NCBI GenBank assembly: GCA_020226215.1
Contig: CM035227.1
Span: 22,323,866-22,387,865 of the forward strand
Direction: 5' to 3'
DNA from: Sindora glabra
Lineage: Eukaryota > Streptophyta > Magnoliopsida > Fabales > Fabaceae
Length of the DNA: 64,000 bases
Part shown: positions 1-10,465 of the stretch, piece by piece
Position numbering within the stretch: the first letter of the stretch is position 1
Layout of the letters: the number at the start of each line of letters is the position of its first letter
Position numbers and translations under genes: made by a program
The notes under the pieces: generated by a model
Told to the model about the DNA's origin: nothing
The model's input: only the letters and a program-made list of their open reading frames with translations
Database searches by the model: none

Positions 1-378
1 CATACCAATAGGGTACAAGAAATATTGAAAATATTATAAACGCTGCATGCCTATTCTAAGGAGTTTAAACTCTAAAATTCCATCAACAATGTCACACCGA
101 TAGGGTGTATTTATCATTAATGCAATATGCTCCTAGATATCCTAAAAGGATAATATTTTATGTAAACGGTCTTATTATACCCATAATCTATCATTGGTGT
201 AATTTAAATGGCTTTAGGTGTCTTTATATGTACAAAATTGCATAATTAAGGGCTCAAAAATTAATAAATATACTTATGCTTACAATTAGAGAAAGTGTCT
301 GCTCACCAAACTCAGAAAGAATGTGAAGAATGTCAATGAATTTTTTTAAGGCCAAAATTCCATACAAAAAATGTATTT

Positions 379-384
<6 letters not shown>

Positions 385-426
<42 letters not shown>
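385..426. repeat. (TA)n microsatellite
   Basis: An uninterrupted TA dinucleotide run of about 42 bp inside AT-rich DNA. It is probably length-variable between individuals. Confidence 0.95.
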
Positions 427-428
<2 letters not shown>

Positions 429-783
429 CAAATCTTTCAAAATTCAAATAAATATTTATTGGCCACATAAAAAAATTCCAGAAAAAAATAATAGATTTAT
501 AAAAAATTCATATGTATAAAATCCAAAGTATTAATAACATGTATAAAATTATATATATGACAATTATGATATATAAATAAAATGTCAAATATATATAATA
601 TTAGAATATATATATAACAAAACATGGAAGTATATATACATATGAAGCGCCAGAGATACATGACCAAACATATATTTTTAAAGTAAACGTTAAAAAAATA
701 ATAAATAAAACCCATATATATATGTATAAGACCAGAACACTCCAAACGTATTTGAAAACGGATTTCAAAGTCACACCCAAACA

Positions 784-784
<1 letters not shown>

Positions 785-859
<75 letters not shown>
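785..859. repeat. (TA)n microsatellite
   Basis: A pure TA run of about 75 bp, the longest simple repeat in the window. The predicted protein frame across it is only a Tyr-Ile repeat and is not a gene. Confidence 0.97.
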
Positions 860-862
<3 letters not shown>

Positions 863-1306
863 AAATGAATGAAACGAAATTCAAACGTTCTCTCAAATAC
901 CAAAGCAGCGTGGACATGAAAATTTAACCCCGAAATACATACGGTAAATGTCAGATTTTTATATAAACACCAAATCGAAAGCCATAAAATTCATTTTATA
1001 TAGAAGTTAAAACACAAACTTTGTTTTATATATTGCACGAACAGAAAATTATACGTTAACGAAAAGAAAGCCAAAATCAATAAACATCAAAATTCTTTTT
1101 TTTTTTTATAAATTCTAAACAGAATGCTGGTGCATATAAGAACAAAGTTGAAAATAAAGTCAAATCCAAATTTCAGAATTGAAAATTCCCAATTTAATAA
1201 TTCCATATACGAAAGGGAAACTTAACAATTTTTTATAAATTTTTCCTTAAATAATAAAATGCTCATAATTAAATTATTTATACTACCAACATGCTCTGAT
1301 ATCAAT

Positions 1307-1783
1307 TGTTGGAAGTATTAATTAAAATCTCAAAATATGAAATCGATCATAATAAAATTATGAGCGTACCTGAAGTATAATTTGATGAGATCATGACTGA
1401 TTTGAATGATGATGAATAGAATTACAACCTACTTCACCCCTTAGGTTATCCGGATAGAGAGAAAAGGGATAGAAAATTTTAAGAGAGTGGGAATCCTTAT
1501 CTTTCATCACAAAATAATAACTCTGATCTCTCTATTTAAGGTCAGGCTTATGATAGAAAACTACTGACCACTAAAGTGTTATAGGTTGGGACCTCTACCC
1601 ATATGAGCTTATGTATGATCTAACCTATCATGGATCATACACATTAAACACAAGGCCCGATCTGTTCTATGCTTTATGTTAAAATACAAAACTAATTATC
1701 TAAATAAATATTTCATTAATTAATTAATATTAATCCACATAATATTTCTAATAAAATTAATTATTTTATTTTTAAATACAACA
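1307..1783 (-). repeat. Probable LTR of a Copia-like element
   Basis: The segment begins TGTTGG and ends CAACA, the usual TG...CA frame with a short inverted repeat, and is about 477 bp long. A primer-binding-like site (1293-1304) sits just outside it, which makes this the 5' LTR of an element on the minus strand. A weak TATA-like CTTAAATAG lies on the minus strand near 1535. The second LTR and the 5-bp target duplication cannot be checked, because the other end is outside the window. Confidence 0.5.
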
Positions 1784-1993
1784 TCGGAGACAGCAATATT
1801 GGCATAATAGTTAGGAAGAATATGTGGGTGCAATATTATTATAATAATTATTATATATTATTAAATTTAATCATATATTAAATTAATAATTTTTAAATAT
1901 ATTATATAATAATATATTAATAATTAAATTCATTAATATATTAATGCATCACTACTTTATCGGGTACAACAAATTTTTTCCAATTGTAACTAA

Positions 1994-2150
1994 GGGGCTG
2001 TTTGGAACGGGCGAAATCAGAGGGGGAGGGAAGTGCCCGGGTGAAATTGGGGGTGAAATTGCGAATTTCACCCGTTTGGTTGAGACGCGAAAATGCGGGG
2101 GGCGAAATGTAAACTTTGAAAAGACGTGGTCCGAGGCGTAAATGTCCCCT
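1994..2150. repeat. Left terminal and subterminal repeat of the PIF/Harbinger element
   Basis: After the tip GGGGCTGTTTGGAACGGG come several GGTGAAAT units. The block from about 1998 onward aligns better with the reverse complement of the internal right-hand copies (8420-8510) than with the outermost right end, so the two ends have evolved by local duplication. Confidence 0.75.
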
Positions 2151-2424
2151 CTCCTATTTTGGGGTGAAATCGGGTGAAATGTGTACGTCTTGCCTTCATT
2201 TTCCAACTGATGCCCCTGAAAACAAAGGAGCAAGGAACTCCCACCGCGGTCCGATTCGTCTGCATTTCTCATCCTTCCTCCGCTGCTAGTTGCTCAGATC
2301 GAACCTCCCATTAGGTAAGCTCCCTTCCTCTGTCATGTTTTTCTGCTCTGTCGTTGCTGGTGGATGTTCGCAGGGGTGGAGTTCGGTGCTTCTCGGTGTA
2401 GCGACCCGCTAGTGATGGTGGGCA

Positions 2425-2543
2425 CCTGGGCGGAGGGATTTCGTCTGCACGGCTTTCCGATTTGCAACTATACGGCCTGGGCGAAGGAATTTCATCTGCA
2501 CGGCTTTCCGATCTGCAACTATACGGCCTGGGCGAAGGAATTT
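2425..2543. repeat. 51-bp tandem repeat inside the PIF/Harbinger 5' region
   Basis: The unit beginning CCTGGGCG recurs at 2425, 2476 and 2527, a period of exactly 51 bp with about 2.3 copies. Because 51 is divisible by three, the repeat stays in frame in a 136-residue open frame (2364-2774). That frame resembles no known protein and is probably fortuitous. Confidence 0.85.
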
Positions 2544-2677
2544 CTGAGCTTCTGGTGGCCGATCGGTGCTTGGAACCCGGAACGGAGGTCGGAGTCGCCG
2601 ATCTGTTGGTGGTTGGCTGGCGGCGAAGGGGAGAGTGCTCGGGGCGGTTGGCTTGGCTCGCGTCTGCCTGGGATTGT

Positions 2678-2730
2678 ACGGGTCGGGTCGAGTCGGGTCG
2701 GTTCTGATTTGACCCGAACCCGACCCGTAC
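2678..2730. repeat. GC-rich inverted repeat (hairpin)
   Basis: GTACGGGTCGGGT at the left pairs perfectly with ACCCGACCCGTAC at the right, and a second GGGTCG/CGACCC pair lies inside. It lies upstream of the transposase within the element, so it could be a cruciform or a protein-binding site, but nothing in the sequence shows which. Confidence 0.7.
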
Positions 2731-4177
2731 CTATCAAATTTTTTTCCAAATTTTTTTACAATAAATTTATTTGAATTCCGTATTTTTTACATTTTCAGTA
2801 TTCCTTCCTTCCCCTCTACTTAAATTGATACACATATTGGCAGACGTGCTATTGGAAAATTGAAATTCGGAAAGCCGTATTGCATGCTGAATCTTGTCCT
2901 TATTTATTTTTATTATTGCAGTTTAATAAAGAGAAGGAATTTAACAAATGGATGCATTGGCCGTTATTTTACCGAATGTTTAGAACTTTTTTATTAATTA
3001 GTATAACAACAAATAAGGTGCTCATATTTTGCTTGGGATAAATACTGTATAGTTTAACTGATGTTATTATTTTAATTTTCTTAATATTTAAATCAATACT
3101 AACATGATAAAAATTGTAAAAAAAGAACATTGCAATTAGTCAATATTTAAATTATACAAAATTATGTATTGATGGTACATTACAATTATAAATAAGAAAA
3201 TTACTATCTTCTAATTTTAAAAATATAGGATGTTATATTAGATAATATTTAATGAAATATTAGTAGATTAATTTACAAGTCATTTGGAATGAGGAATTGT
3301 GATTGCTTCGAAAATAACAAGTTCTTCACAGTGTGGTCGCATTTGTACTGAGATAGGTTAATATTAAATTCAAAATATGTCAAAAGATTATAATAAAAGA
3401 AAATTTTAACTTATTGAACAAAATGTAAATAAATAAGTGAATTTATTTTTTTATCTTACACCAATATATTAGTTTCCGTTGATCAAAATATAATTATTCT
3501 ATCATGTAAACTAATGGCTCACACGCGTAAAATTTTTATATAAGTTACTTGAAATATGTAACAAACTTATTAATATAAATAATAAATTACCTTTTTAATG
3601 TAGTTTCAGAATAACTAAATTATCTTCTTTAATATGGATAATAAATAAATAATTAGAGTAAATTAATGTATGTTCAGAATTAATAAATTATCTTCTTTAT
3701 GTTACTCTATAATTATTTTAATTCTGACAACTATATTGTTTTAATTCACATTGTAAATAATAGTGAATCAGACAATCACAATTATTGGTATTTAATTCAT
3801 ACTTCATTCATATACGAATTCATCTTAGAAGAGTTTCTTATATAGTTGTTTTACATACAGATCAATCAGTGAAAAAGTAAGAATCCTTGACTAAGGAAAC
3901 AACAAAGGATTGATAGTCTTGCCTCACCACTGCTTAAGGTAAATGCACATCCATAACTATCAATATTGTTTGTAAAGCTATGTGGGTGATTGACTGTTGT
4001 CTATTAATAGTGGTATTGCATGACTTTCAAACGTATTTGAAACTTATGTGTGATGCTTTGAATTTCATGTTCTCTTGGATCATAGTAATGAATATTCCAT
4101 GTCATGATAACATGTTGATGATTTTTTGTTAATAGTTACGCATTGGCCATATCTTAGAAGTTGTCGTGGAGGATAAT

Positions 4178-5645
4178 ATGGATGATTCATTCGAAGAGTG
4201 GATGGAGTTATTCAAATTCATTAATGTAGACATGATGGAAGAGTGGGAAAATTTATGTAATATGTTTATTATCCAAATGGTATCATATACTGTTCAGTCA
4301 ATGCAATTGTTACAATTACAAGCCTCTTGTATGCAACTTCCTGCTAATGAGTCTAGCGGTTCAAGAGATCAAATGCGTCAACAACTACTTGAAGACTTAT
4401 TACATCCTGATAAGTGCCATAATCTTGTACGCATGAGCCCACATGCTTTCCATCAATTGTGCCAGAAGGTGAGAGGAACTGGTAGAGTGAGAGATTCTAA
4501 GTATGCAATAGTGGAGGAGCAGGTTGCCCAATTTTTGCACATGTTGGCCCATAATGTAAAAAATAGGACTATGTCTTTCTTCTTCTATCGATCTGGGGAG
4601 ACAATTAGTCGTCACTTTCATAATGTCTTACGATCAATAGTTTCACTCGGCGAAGAGTATCTAGTTCAACCTACAGGATCAGAGGTTCCTCAACAGATTT
4701 TCAATAATAGTAGGTTTTTTCCTTATTTCAAGGTAATGCAATTAGTTAAGAATGCTAAAATTTTTCATTCATGTGTGTTGTTCCTATTGCAATCTTTATT
4801 TAATTCAAATTTTGAATAATTAATATAACACAGGATTGTATTGGAGCCTTAGATGGGACTCATATACGAGTCAAGGTATCAAGAGAAGATGCTCCTCGGT
4901 TTCGAGGCAGAAAGGATTACCCGACGCAAAATGTGTTAGCAGTTTGTGATTTTGATATGAAATTTACATATGTTTTATCTGGATGGGAAGGAACTGCGTC
5001 CGATTCTAGAGTCCTTAAACATGCATTGACTAAAAGAGGGGATAGGTTGAAAATTCCTAGAGGTAAGATAGATTTTTAGAATGACATGCTTTTAAATAAT
5101 AGGATAACTTTGTTGCCTAGAAGTTCTTTTGATGATTGATATGGAGATAGTGATGTAAGTATGTATGATTGTAATGAAACCTAGGCAAATTTTACCTAGG
5201 TGATGCAGGTTATCCCTTGAAAAGTGGGCTATTAACACCATACAGAGGGGTACGGTATCATCTGAAGGAGTACACAAGACGTGGCCCACAGAATGCAAAA
5301 GAAATATTCAACCATCGACATGCTTCACTTAGAAATGTGATTGAAAGAGCATTCGGTGTGCTTAAAAAGAGGTTTCCTATTATAGCCAGTGGAACGGAAC
5401 CATTTTATTCTCTCACCACTATGACAGAAATCACGATAGCATGTTGTGTACTGCATAATTTTCTGATGGATGTTGATCCCGATCCACGGTTGATGGATGA
5501 AGTGGATCATGAGCTGTTGCACACTGAGATAGAAGATTCTGGGGACCATGAAGCACGAAATAATGAGGAAGACTATCGGGAAGGATACCTCCTAAGGGAA
5601 TGCATAGCCAACCAAATGTGGAATGACTATGAGAACAACTTGTGA
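4178..5645 (+). CDS. PIF/Harbinger transposase (DDE_Tnp_4 type)
   Basis: This is the nuclease of the PIF/Harbinger element, which cuts and re-inserts it at TAA/TTA sites in the nucleus. Three exons splice cleanly: 4178-4732, 4834-5062 and 5185-5645, all with GT-AG introns, giving about 414 residues, close to the usual 400-450. I chose ATG 4178 over an upstream GTG. The N-terminal part contains a helix-turn-helix-like stretch (FYRSGETISRHFHNV). The catalytic triad is present: D in IGALDGTHI, D in EGTASDSRVL and E in RNVIERAFGVLKKRFP. The HN dyad follows in CCVLHNF. There are no premature stops once the two introns are removed, so this copy could still be active if expressed. Its mobility normally needs the Myb-like partner encoded downstream. 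Confidence 0.88.
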
Positions 5646-6086
5646 TAGATAGAGTTTTCTGTATTTTGGGTCCTTTTGTAACTTTAAGGTTGATGAGGAT
5701 AACTCTTGTCAAATAAACAGGAACTTATCTAAATATTTTACATTTGTATTGAAAGAGTTGTACCGTATGTAAACATGACATTTCACTAGTATGATGTATG
5801 ATAATTGCAGAAGTATGTTGTCTCGTTTACGATAATGTTAAATGCAAAGGTTATATGTGTGAGTTCTTAGTAGTTTCAAAGTTATCTCCATGTATGTGTT
5901 AAATGTAATCTAATTAATCTGGTTATATACCATAAACAATAATTAATATCATCAATGTGACATAAGTGTCATCATGAGCTAGAACTATACTTGTTAGGGA
6001 AGATATGTCTAATTGGTAAATTCACTATTTTAATATCAGAATGCTGATGCTGACATCACCATTGTTTGCTGCTTTACAGATAAAAA

Positions 6087-7026
6087 ATGCCAAGGAACAG
6101 GAAAACTGACAACAGGGGAGAATCCTCATCTAGGGACACACTTAGGTGGACCCCTGAAATGGATGCATTGTTGCTTGACGCATTACTGGAGGAAGTGCAC
6201 AAAGGCAACAGACCTGATGGGACTTTCACTACAGCAGCGTATGCCACCATAGTAGCTGAGTTAAAGGAATCCATTGGACCATTCTTCCAGAAGCATCACA
6301 TCAAAAATAGGTTGAGAACATTGAAGGAGCACTTTAACGAGTGCTATGACTTGTTTCACAAATGGAGTGGAGTCGCCTGGAATCCAACTACAAGAATGTT
6401 TGACGCTGAGCCAGAAGTATGGAACGAGATTTGTGCGGTAATGATTCAAATGGCATCATTTTAAAATGGCATGCCTTTACTTATAGTGTTTCACAAAAAT
6501 ACATATGTTTCGATTTTGGGGCACTGAGTGAGAGGTTATCCATGTTGAATTTTTATCCATTGGAATGTTTGATTTGCAGGACAAGCCAGAAGCTCAGAAG
6601 TGGAAAAGGACTCCTATCCATAATTATGACAAGTTATTAGAGCTATTTGCTAGAGACAGGGCTACTGGTGCAAACGCTGAAACATTAAGGGACAAAGTTC
6701 ATAGGTGGCAGAGTGCCCAATTTGACCTCAATGATAGCTTTGAATTTATGTCTGGTCCGGATCTTCAAGGGGGAAGTGAGGTTCCAAGTTTCACACAGCA
6801 TGTTGATGCATTCAGTTCTGAGGGACCTCCATCCCACCACTCTCAGGAGTATGCACCTTCAAATCCCTCCACTCATTCACAAGGAACTTCATCTTCAAAG
6901 GGTTCTAAAAGAAAAGCACCAATGGTTGATATTATTGAGAAAGGGTATGAAAGACTAGACATAGGAATGGAGAAGTTAACAGGTGTAATGAGAGAAGTGG
7001 CAGACACAACACACCCAGGCAATTAG
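6087..7026 (+). CDS. Myb/SANT-like protein of the PIF/Harbinger element, C-terminally frameshifted
   Basis: PIF/Harbinger elements carry a second gene whose product binds DNA through a trihelix Myb/SANT domain and helps bring transposase to the nucleus and the element ends. Two exons fit: 6087-6437 and 6580-7026, joined by a GT-AG intron, giving 265 residues. The domain (Myb_DNA-bind_3) starts at LRWTPEMDALLLDALLEE and runs through W-rich KWSGVAWNP and EVWNEI; the second exon opens with DKPEAQKW, typical of the family. A Ser/His-rich linker and KRKAP follow. The frame stops at 7024-7026, but family-like sequence continues in shifted frames to 7244 (see separate entry). Confidence 0.82.
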
Positions 7027-7244
7027 AGAAAGTGTAGCCATCTTTCAGAGTACTAGACCTCGTTACTATAGCGAGGCAGAAGTTTGGGGGAGTTGGAAAA
7101 CATAGGAGTGCCTCAAGATAACATGCTGATGTGTTATAACTTCTTATGTGATAATGAGAAGGCTAGGAATAAATTCTTTGGTGTCCCACCTCATTTTCGT
7201 CTACAATTGTTGTACCAACTCATGGCAAATGTTGGAGATGATTG
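7019..7244 (+). pseudogene. Out-of-frame C-terminal part of the Myb/SANT-like protein
   Basis: Immediately after the stop at 7026, another frame reads AIRESVAIFQSTRPRYYSEA. After a further one-base shift near 7085 it reads ELENIGVPQDNM, then FFGVPPHFRLQLLYQLM, ending at TGA 7242-7244. This resembles the conserved tail of Harbinger Myb-like partner proteins. Two small indels (near 7018 and 7085) therefore separate it from the main frame. The loss would remove roughly 75 residues. Confidence 0.6.
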
Positions 7245-8370
7245 AGTTGCTGAGGATGGAAGGATACAAGGCCACCTTGGAGAAGAGTATAGGGTAATGT
7301 GATTATTTATTGTTCTATATTGAGTTTGCACGATAGTTAACTAGCTTGTTTGTATTTATGTCCTAACAGTTGTTATTCATATCCTTACGTGGTTTTCTGA
7401 CTATGTGTTTATCTTAATTGTAGGTGTTTCAACTTTACTAATTCATGACAATGTGCCTGATCTGGAAGTGTGGGCTACACTAGACTATACACTGATCATT
7501 GTAGGGTGGGAGTTAGTTCTTGGATAAAATCATTCTCTTTGTTTGGTTATTCACAAGAACATGTGATGGACACATCCATGTTGTGTTATGTATTATGTGT
7601 GTGTATAATTAGTACAGTATAAGATCTGACGACAATATTATACTTTATGTAATATTAATTTTCGTACCAGAAGTATGTATATTTTTAATCCACTACTTAT
7701 TGCCTTTATGTCTATGTGTGCATATGTGCACTGCAACATTTAATCAATGTGATAGGTATTTGTTGTGTTTAGAATTATTGGAGCAGTGCAATGTTTGTAT
7801 GTTGTACCCACGAAGCAAGTGTTTTTCGTTCAACCTTAGTTTTGTTGAATGTTATTCTCGCTACGTAAATAATTGCTTCTATGTGTATGTATGTATATGT
7901 GTACTGCAACAGTTAATGAACATGATATATATCCTCTGCTACCAAAAAATAAATTGACAATATTAGGAGTAATGTGTTATTTACTAATTTATTTATGTAT
8001 TGAGATATCATTTATTAATTAATTCTTTAATAAAAATATATTAATTATAGTCTTTAAAAAATGTATAATTTAATATTACTAATGTTATTAGGAATAAAAT
8101 AAATTAAAATGTATTTAATTTTGATAAATGAAATTATTATCATTAAATATGTATAATTCTATTCAACAATGATAGTATAGTAATTTTACTACCTCACCGT
8201 AAGTATTGAACAAAATATAATGCACATTCTTTAATATTTATTAATTATATAAAAATTATAAATTATAAATATAAATATGTTAGGATTGAAGAAAAAATTT
8301 AATACATTTTCTTTCACCTATAAATTATTTGTTATCTAATTTTACTAAATAATATTATAACTATCTCAAC
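7245..8370. other. 3' noncoding part of the PIF/Harbinger element
   Basis: AT-rich sequence between the second gene and the right subterminal repeats. I see no reading frame or structured element in it beyond a loose repeat of TATGTGCACTGCAACA-like sequence near 7725 and 7905. Confidence 0.5.
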
Positions 8371-8399
8371 ATAACATAATAAAAGGATATTTTAGTCAT

Positions 8400-8603
8400 T
8401 TTACTCATTCACATTTCCTTTCCCCTCTATTTTCACCCATTCCAAACAAAAGAAATTCATTTCACCCAGGTTTACTTCCCCTTCTATTTTCACCCATTCC
8501 AAACAACTCAGGTGAAATTACTTCACCTCCATTTCCTCCCCCTCCATTTTCACCCCCCTCCATTTACACCCCCTCCCATTTTCACCTCCAGCCAAACATA
8601 CCC
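8400..8603. repeat. Right end of PIF/Harbinger with reiterated terminal-repeat modules
   Basis: TTTTCACCCATTCCAAACAA occurs twice (near 8428 and 8490), and the true end closes with CCAAACATACCC at 8592-8603. Read on the minus strand each module is a copy of the terminal motif, GTTTGG followed by GGTGAAAAT and a G-run. The outermost copy is accepted as the real end because only it is followed by TAA, matching the left flank. Confidence 0.75.
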
Positions 8604-9603
8604 TAAATGCATGATACATTGGGACAACGACCAGCTTAGTTTTACTGAAGTGAACAACAGTGTCCATGGCCTGTACGGTAGATATTGGTGCTTAATGGAT
8701 GGGACAGATCAAAATCTTTTCACATCTGATTTGTTTAGGTATAATTTCTTAATTTTTTTTTAAACGAATACATTTTAATTGATTTGATTTGGTTTACAAG
8801 TTCGTAGGATCGATCTGCGGGTCAAATTTTTTTATATATATATTATATTTTATTTATTTTAAGTTTTTATTATTTATTTTTATTTTTATTATGTGTAGTT
8901 ATTTTGAATATTTATATTTAATTTTTTAATAATTAAATTATAATATAAAAATAATTAATAAATTATTTTTTAATATAAATATTATTTAAATTATTAAATA
9001 TAAAAAATTAAAAAATAAATTAATTTATTTAGGTCCGTGTATTGACTCAATCCGTCTAAGACCAATCTGCTTTAATTCACAGCCCAAGCAAGCTAATCCA
9101 TTTAAACTCATATTTTAATGTATTTAATTTTTACGTTTAGTTTACATCAAGTTAGTGGACCAGCTTGCTTTGGTTCGTGGGTTTTCAACCTCCTAAGTAC
9201 TTTTAATAGTCGAGCTCTATAATTCCTCCCATTCTTTCTTTGATTTCATGTATGTTTAATATTTAAAAATTAAGAATGATAATAAATACTTTTAATTTTA
9301 AAAAAAATCGATTATAATTTATTTATTAAAATTTAATTGATAAATAAAGTTAATGAATATTTATTTAAATAATAAAAATAATATTTAAAATAAGATAATA
9401 AATACATTCTTAATTTTTTAAAATATTTATAAAACACCATTTAAAAAAGAATTGGAGAGATATATGTTAAGATCAGATTTGGATACTTTTTCATTATGAC
9501 GTCAAATGTCCCAGATTTTTGCAGGCTTTCAAGTGACAATCGCCAAAATGAACACCGAAACAAGGTTGATTTAGGTAAAATAAAATTTAAAATTTACAAT
9601 GAA

Positions 9604-9750
9604 TTTACAATGAATGATTTATTGAAATAGAATAATATTATATACATCAAATAGAATAATATTGATCATGAAAATGTAAAATATACCCGAATGATATTTA
9701 CAATGAATGATTTATTGAAATAGAATAATATTATATACATCAAATAGAAT
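9604..9750. repeat. Identical 54-bp direct repeat (two copies)
   Basis: Positions 9604-9657 and 9697-9750 are identical over 54 bp, 93 bp apart, within the intron between the second and third exons of the interrupted gene. They look like a recent local duplication. Confidence 0.85.
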
Positions 9751-10465
9751 TCAAAATTAAATTTTGAATAAAAATAAAAAATTGTTATTAAATATAAAAT
9801 GGTAAAATAAATTTATAAAATTTAATTTAATAAATATAAAAAATTTAAAATTTAATTTTAAAATTTATTTTCGATATTTATAATATTTATAATGTAACCT
9901 TTATTCATAGATTTGAACATTCTAAAGCCAGAATTATCTGACTATTCTCCTGTGAATTGTATGCAATTGCTGGGCATAATTATCGATATAACCAATTTCG
10001 AGCTGTCATGCAACATTCGAATTCCTTACATCTTGAAAGGAAATGGCAAGCACAAAGGGGCTGAACCTAAGGACACAGTACAATGATATTCATGGAGCTT
10101 TATTGTATATAAAAAATATCTTAAATTTCAGTATACATAAATTTCCCTGTGGGACTTTCTCATGACAAGGACAAGGGCAAATTAGGTGAGAAGGTTGAAA
10201 CTCATTGAGATCATCCTGTAAGTTAAAAACTAGAAGTGAAAATGGCACTTCCCGAACCGTATGCACTTTCAATTTGACTGCAATTGTGCGGGGTGGAGAT
10301 CATTTCCTCTTTGATCACTCTAGGTTTCTCAATGAGTGGGCCATGAAATATCAAAAATATTTTAAAAGTAAGCGCATACCTGCACCAAAGGGAATTATAC
10401 CTAACTTTGGGGCATCCGGATTCATTTTGCTAGGGAGCACAAAAGAAGAGGCTTTTGCAGAGTAA

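Larger units (their letters stand above)
1..1306 (-). mobile_element. Probable internal start of a Copia-like LTR retrotransposon
   Basis: This AT-rich stretch lies on the internal side of a probable LTR at 1307-1783. Read on the minus strand, positions 1304-1293 give TGATATCAGAGC, one base different from the usual plant initiator tRNA-Met primer site TGGTATCAGAGC, and it starts two bases from the LTR edge. No gag or pol reading frame is visible, so either the coding part lies beyond the left edge or it is lost. Two long TA runs (385-426 and 785-859) interrupt the region, and the short frames read across them are repeat artefacts. Confidence 0.45.
1994..8603 (+). mobile_element. PIF/Harbinger DNA transposon, nearly complete
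   Basis: The left end reads GGGGCTGTTTGG. The right end, on the other strand, reads GGGTATGTTTGG. Each is flanked by TAA (1991-1993 and 8604-8606), and a 3-bp TAA/TTA duplication is the hallmark of this superfamily. The 6.6-kb element carries both proteins expected of an autonomous copy: a DDE transposase (4178-5645) and a Myb/SANT-like protein (6087-7026), both on the plus strand. The subterminal zones repeat GTGAAA and GGTGAAAATGGAGGGG-like units. The transposase looks intact; the second protein has lost its C-terminal frame. Confidence 0.9.
1944..10465 (+). pseudogene. Unidentified multi-exon host gene interrupted by the PIF/Harbinger element
   Basis: If the transposon and one TAA are removed, the frame ending ...YNKFFPIVT at 1993 continues directly into KCMIHWDNDQLSFTE from 8607. 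Splice sites then join three segments in consistent phase: an exon ending at 8738 (AG|GTATAA), an exon 9525-9574 and an exon 9911-10077. The last includes PELSDYSPVNCMQLLGIII and CNIRIPYILKGNGKHKG. A fourth block with coding character ends at 10465 (FDHSRFLNEWAMKYQKYF), but its phase cannot be linked without a break. I do not recognise the family. The left part of the first exon merges into AT-rich DNA, so the gene is probably truncated as well as interrupted. Confidence 0.5.

Noticed and set aside
497..903. Open frames across the TA microsatellites
   Set aside because: Low-complexity Tyr-Ile translation with no family resemblance.
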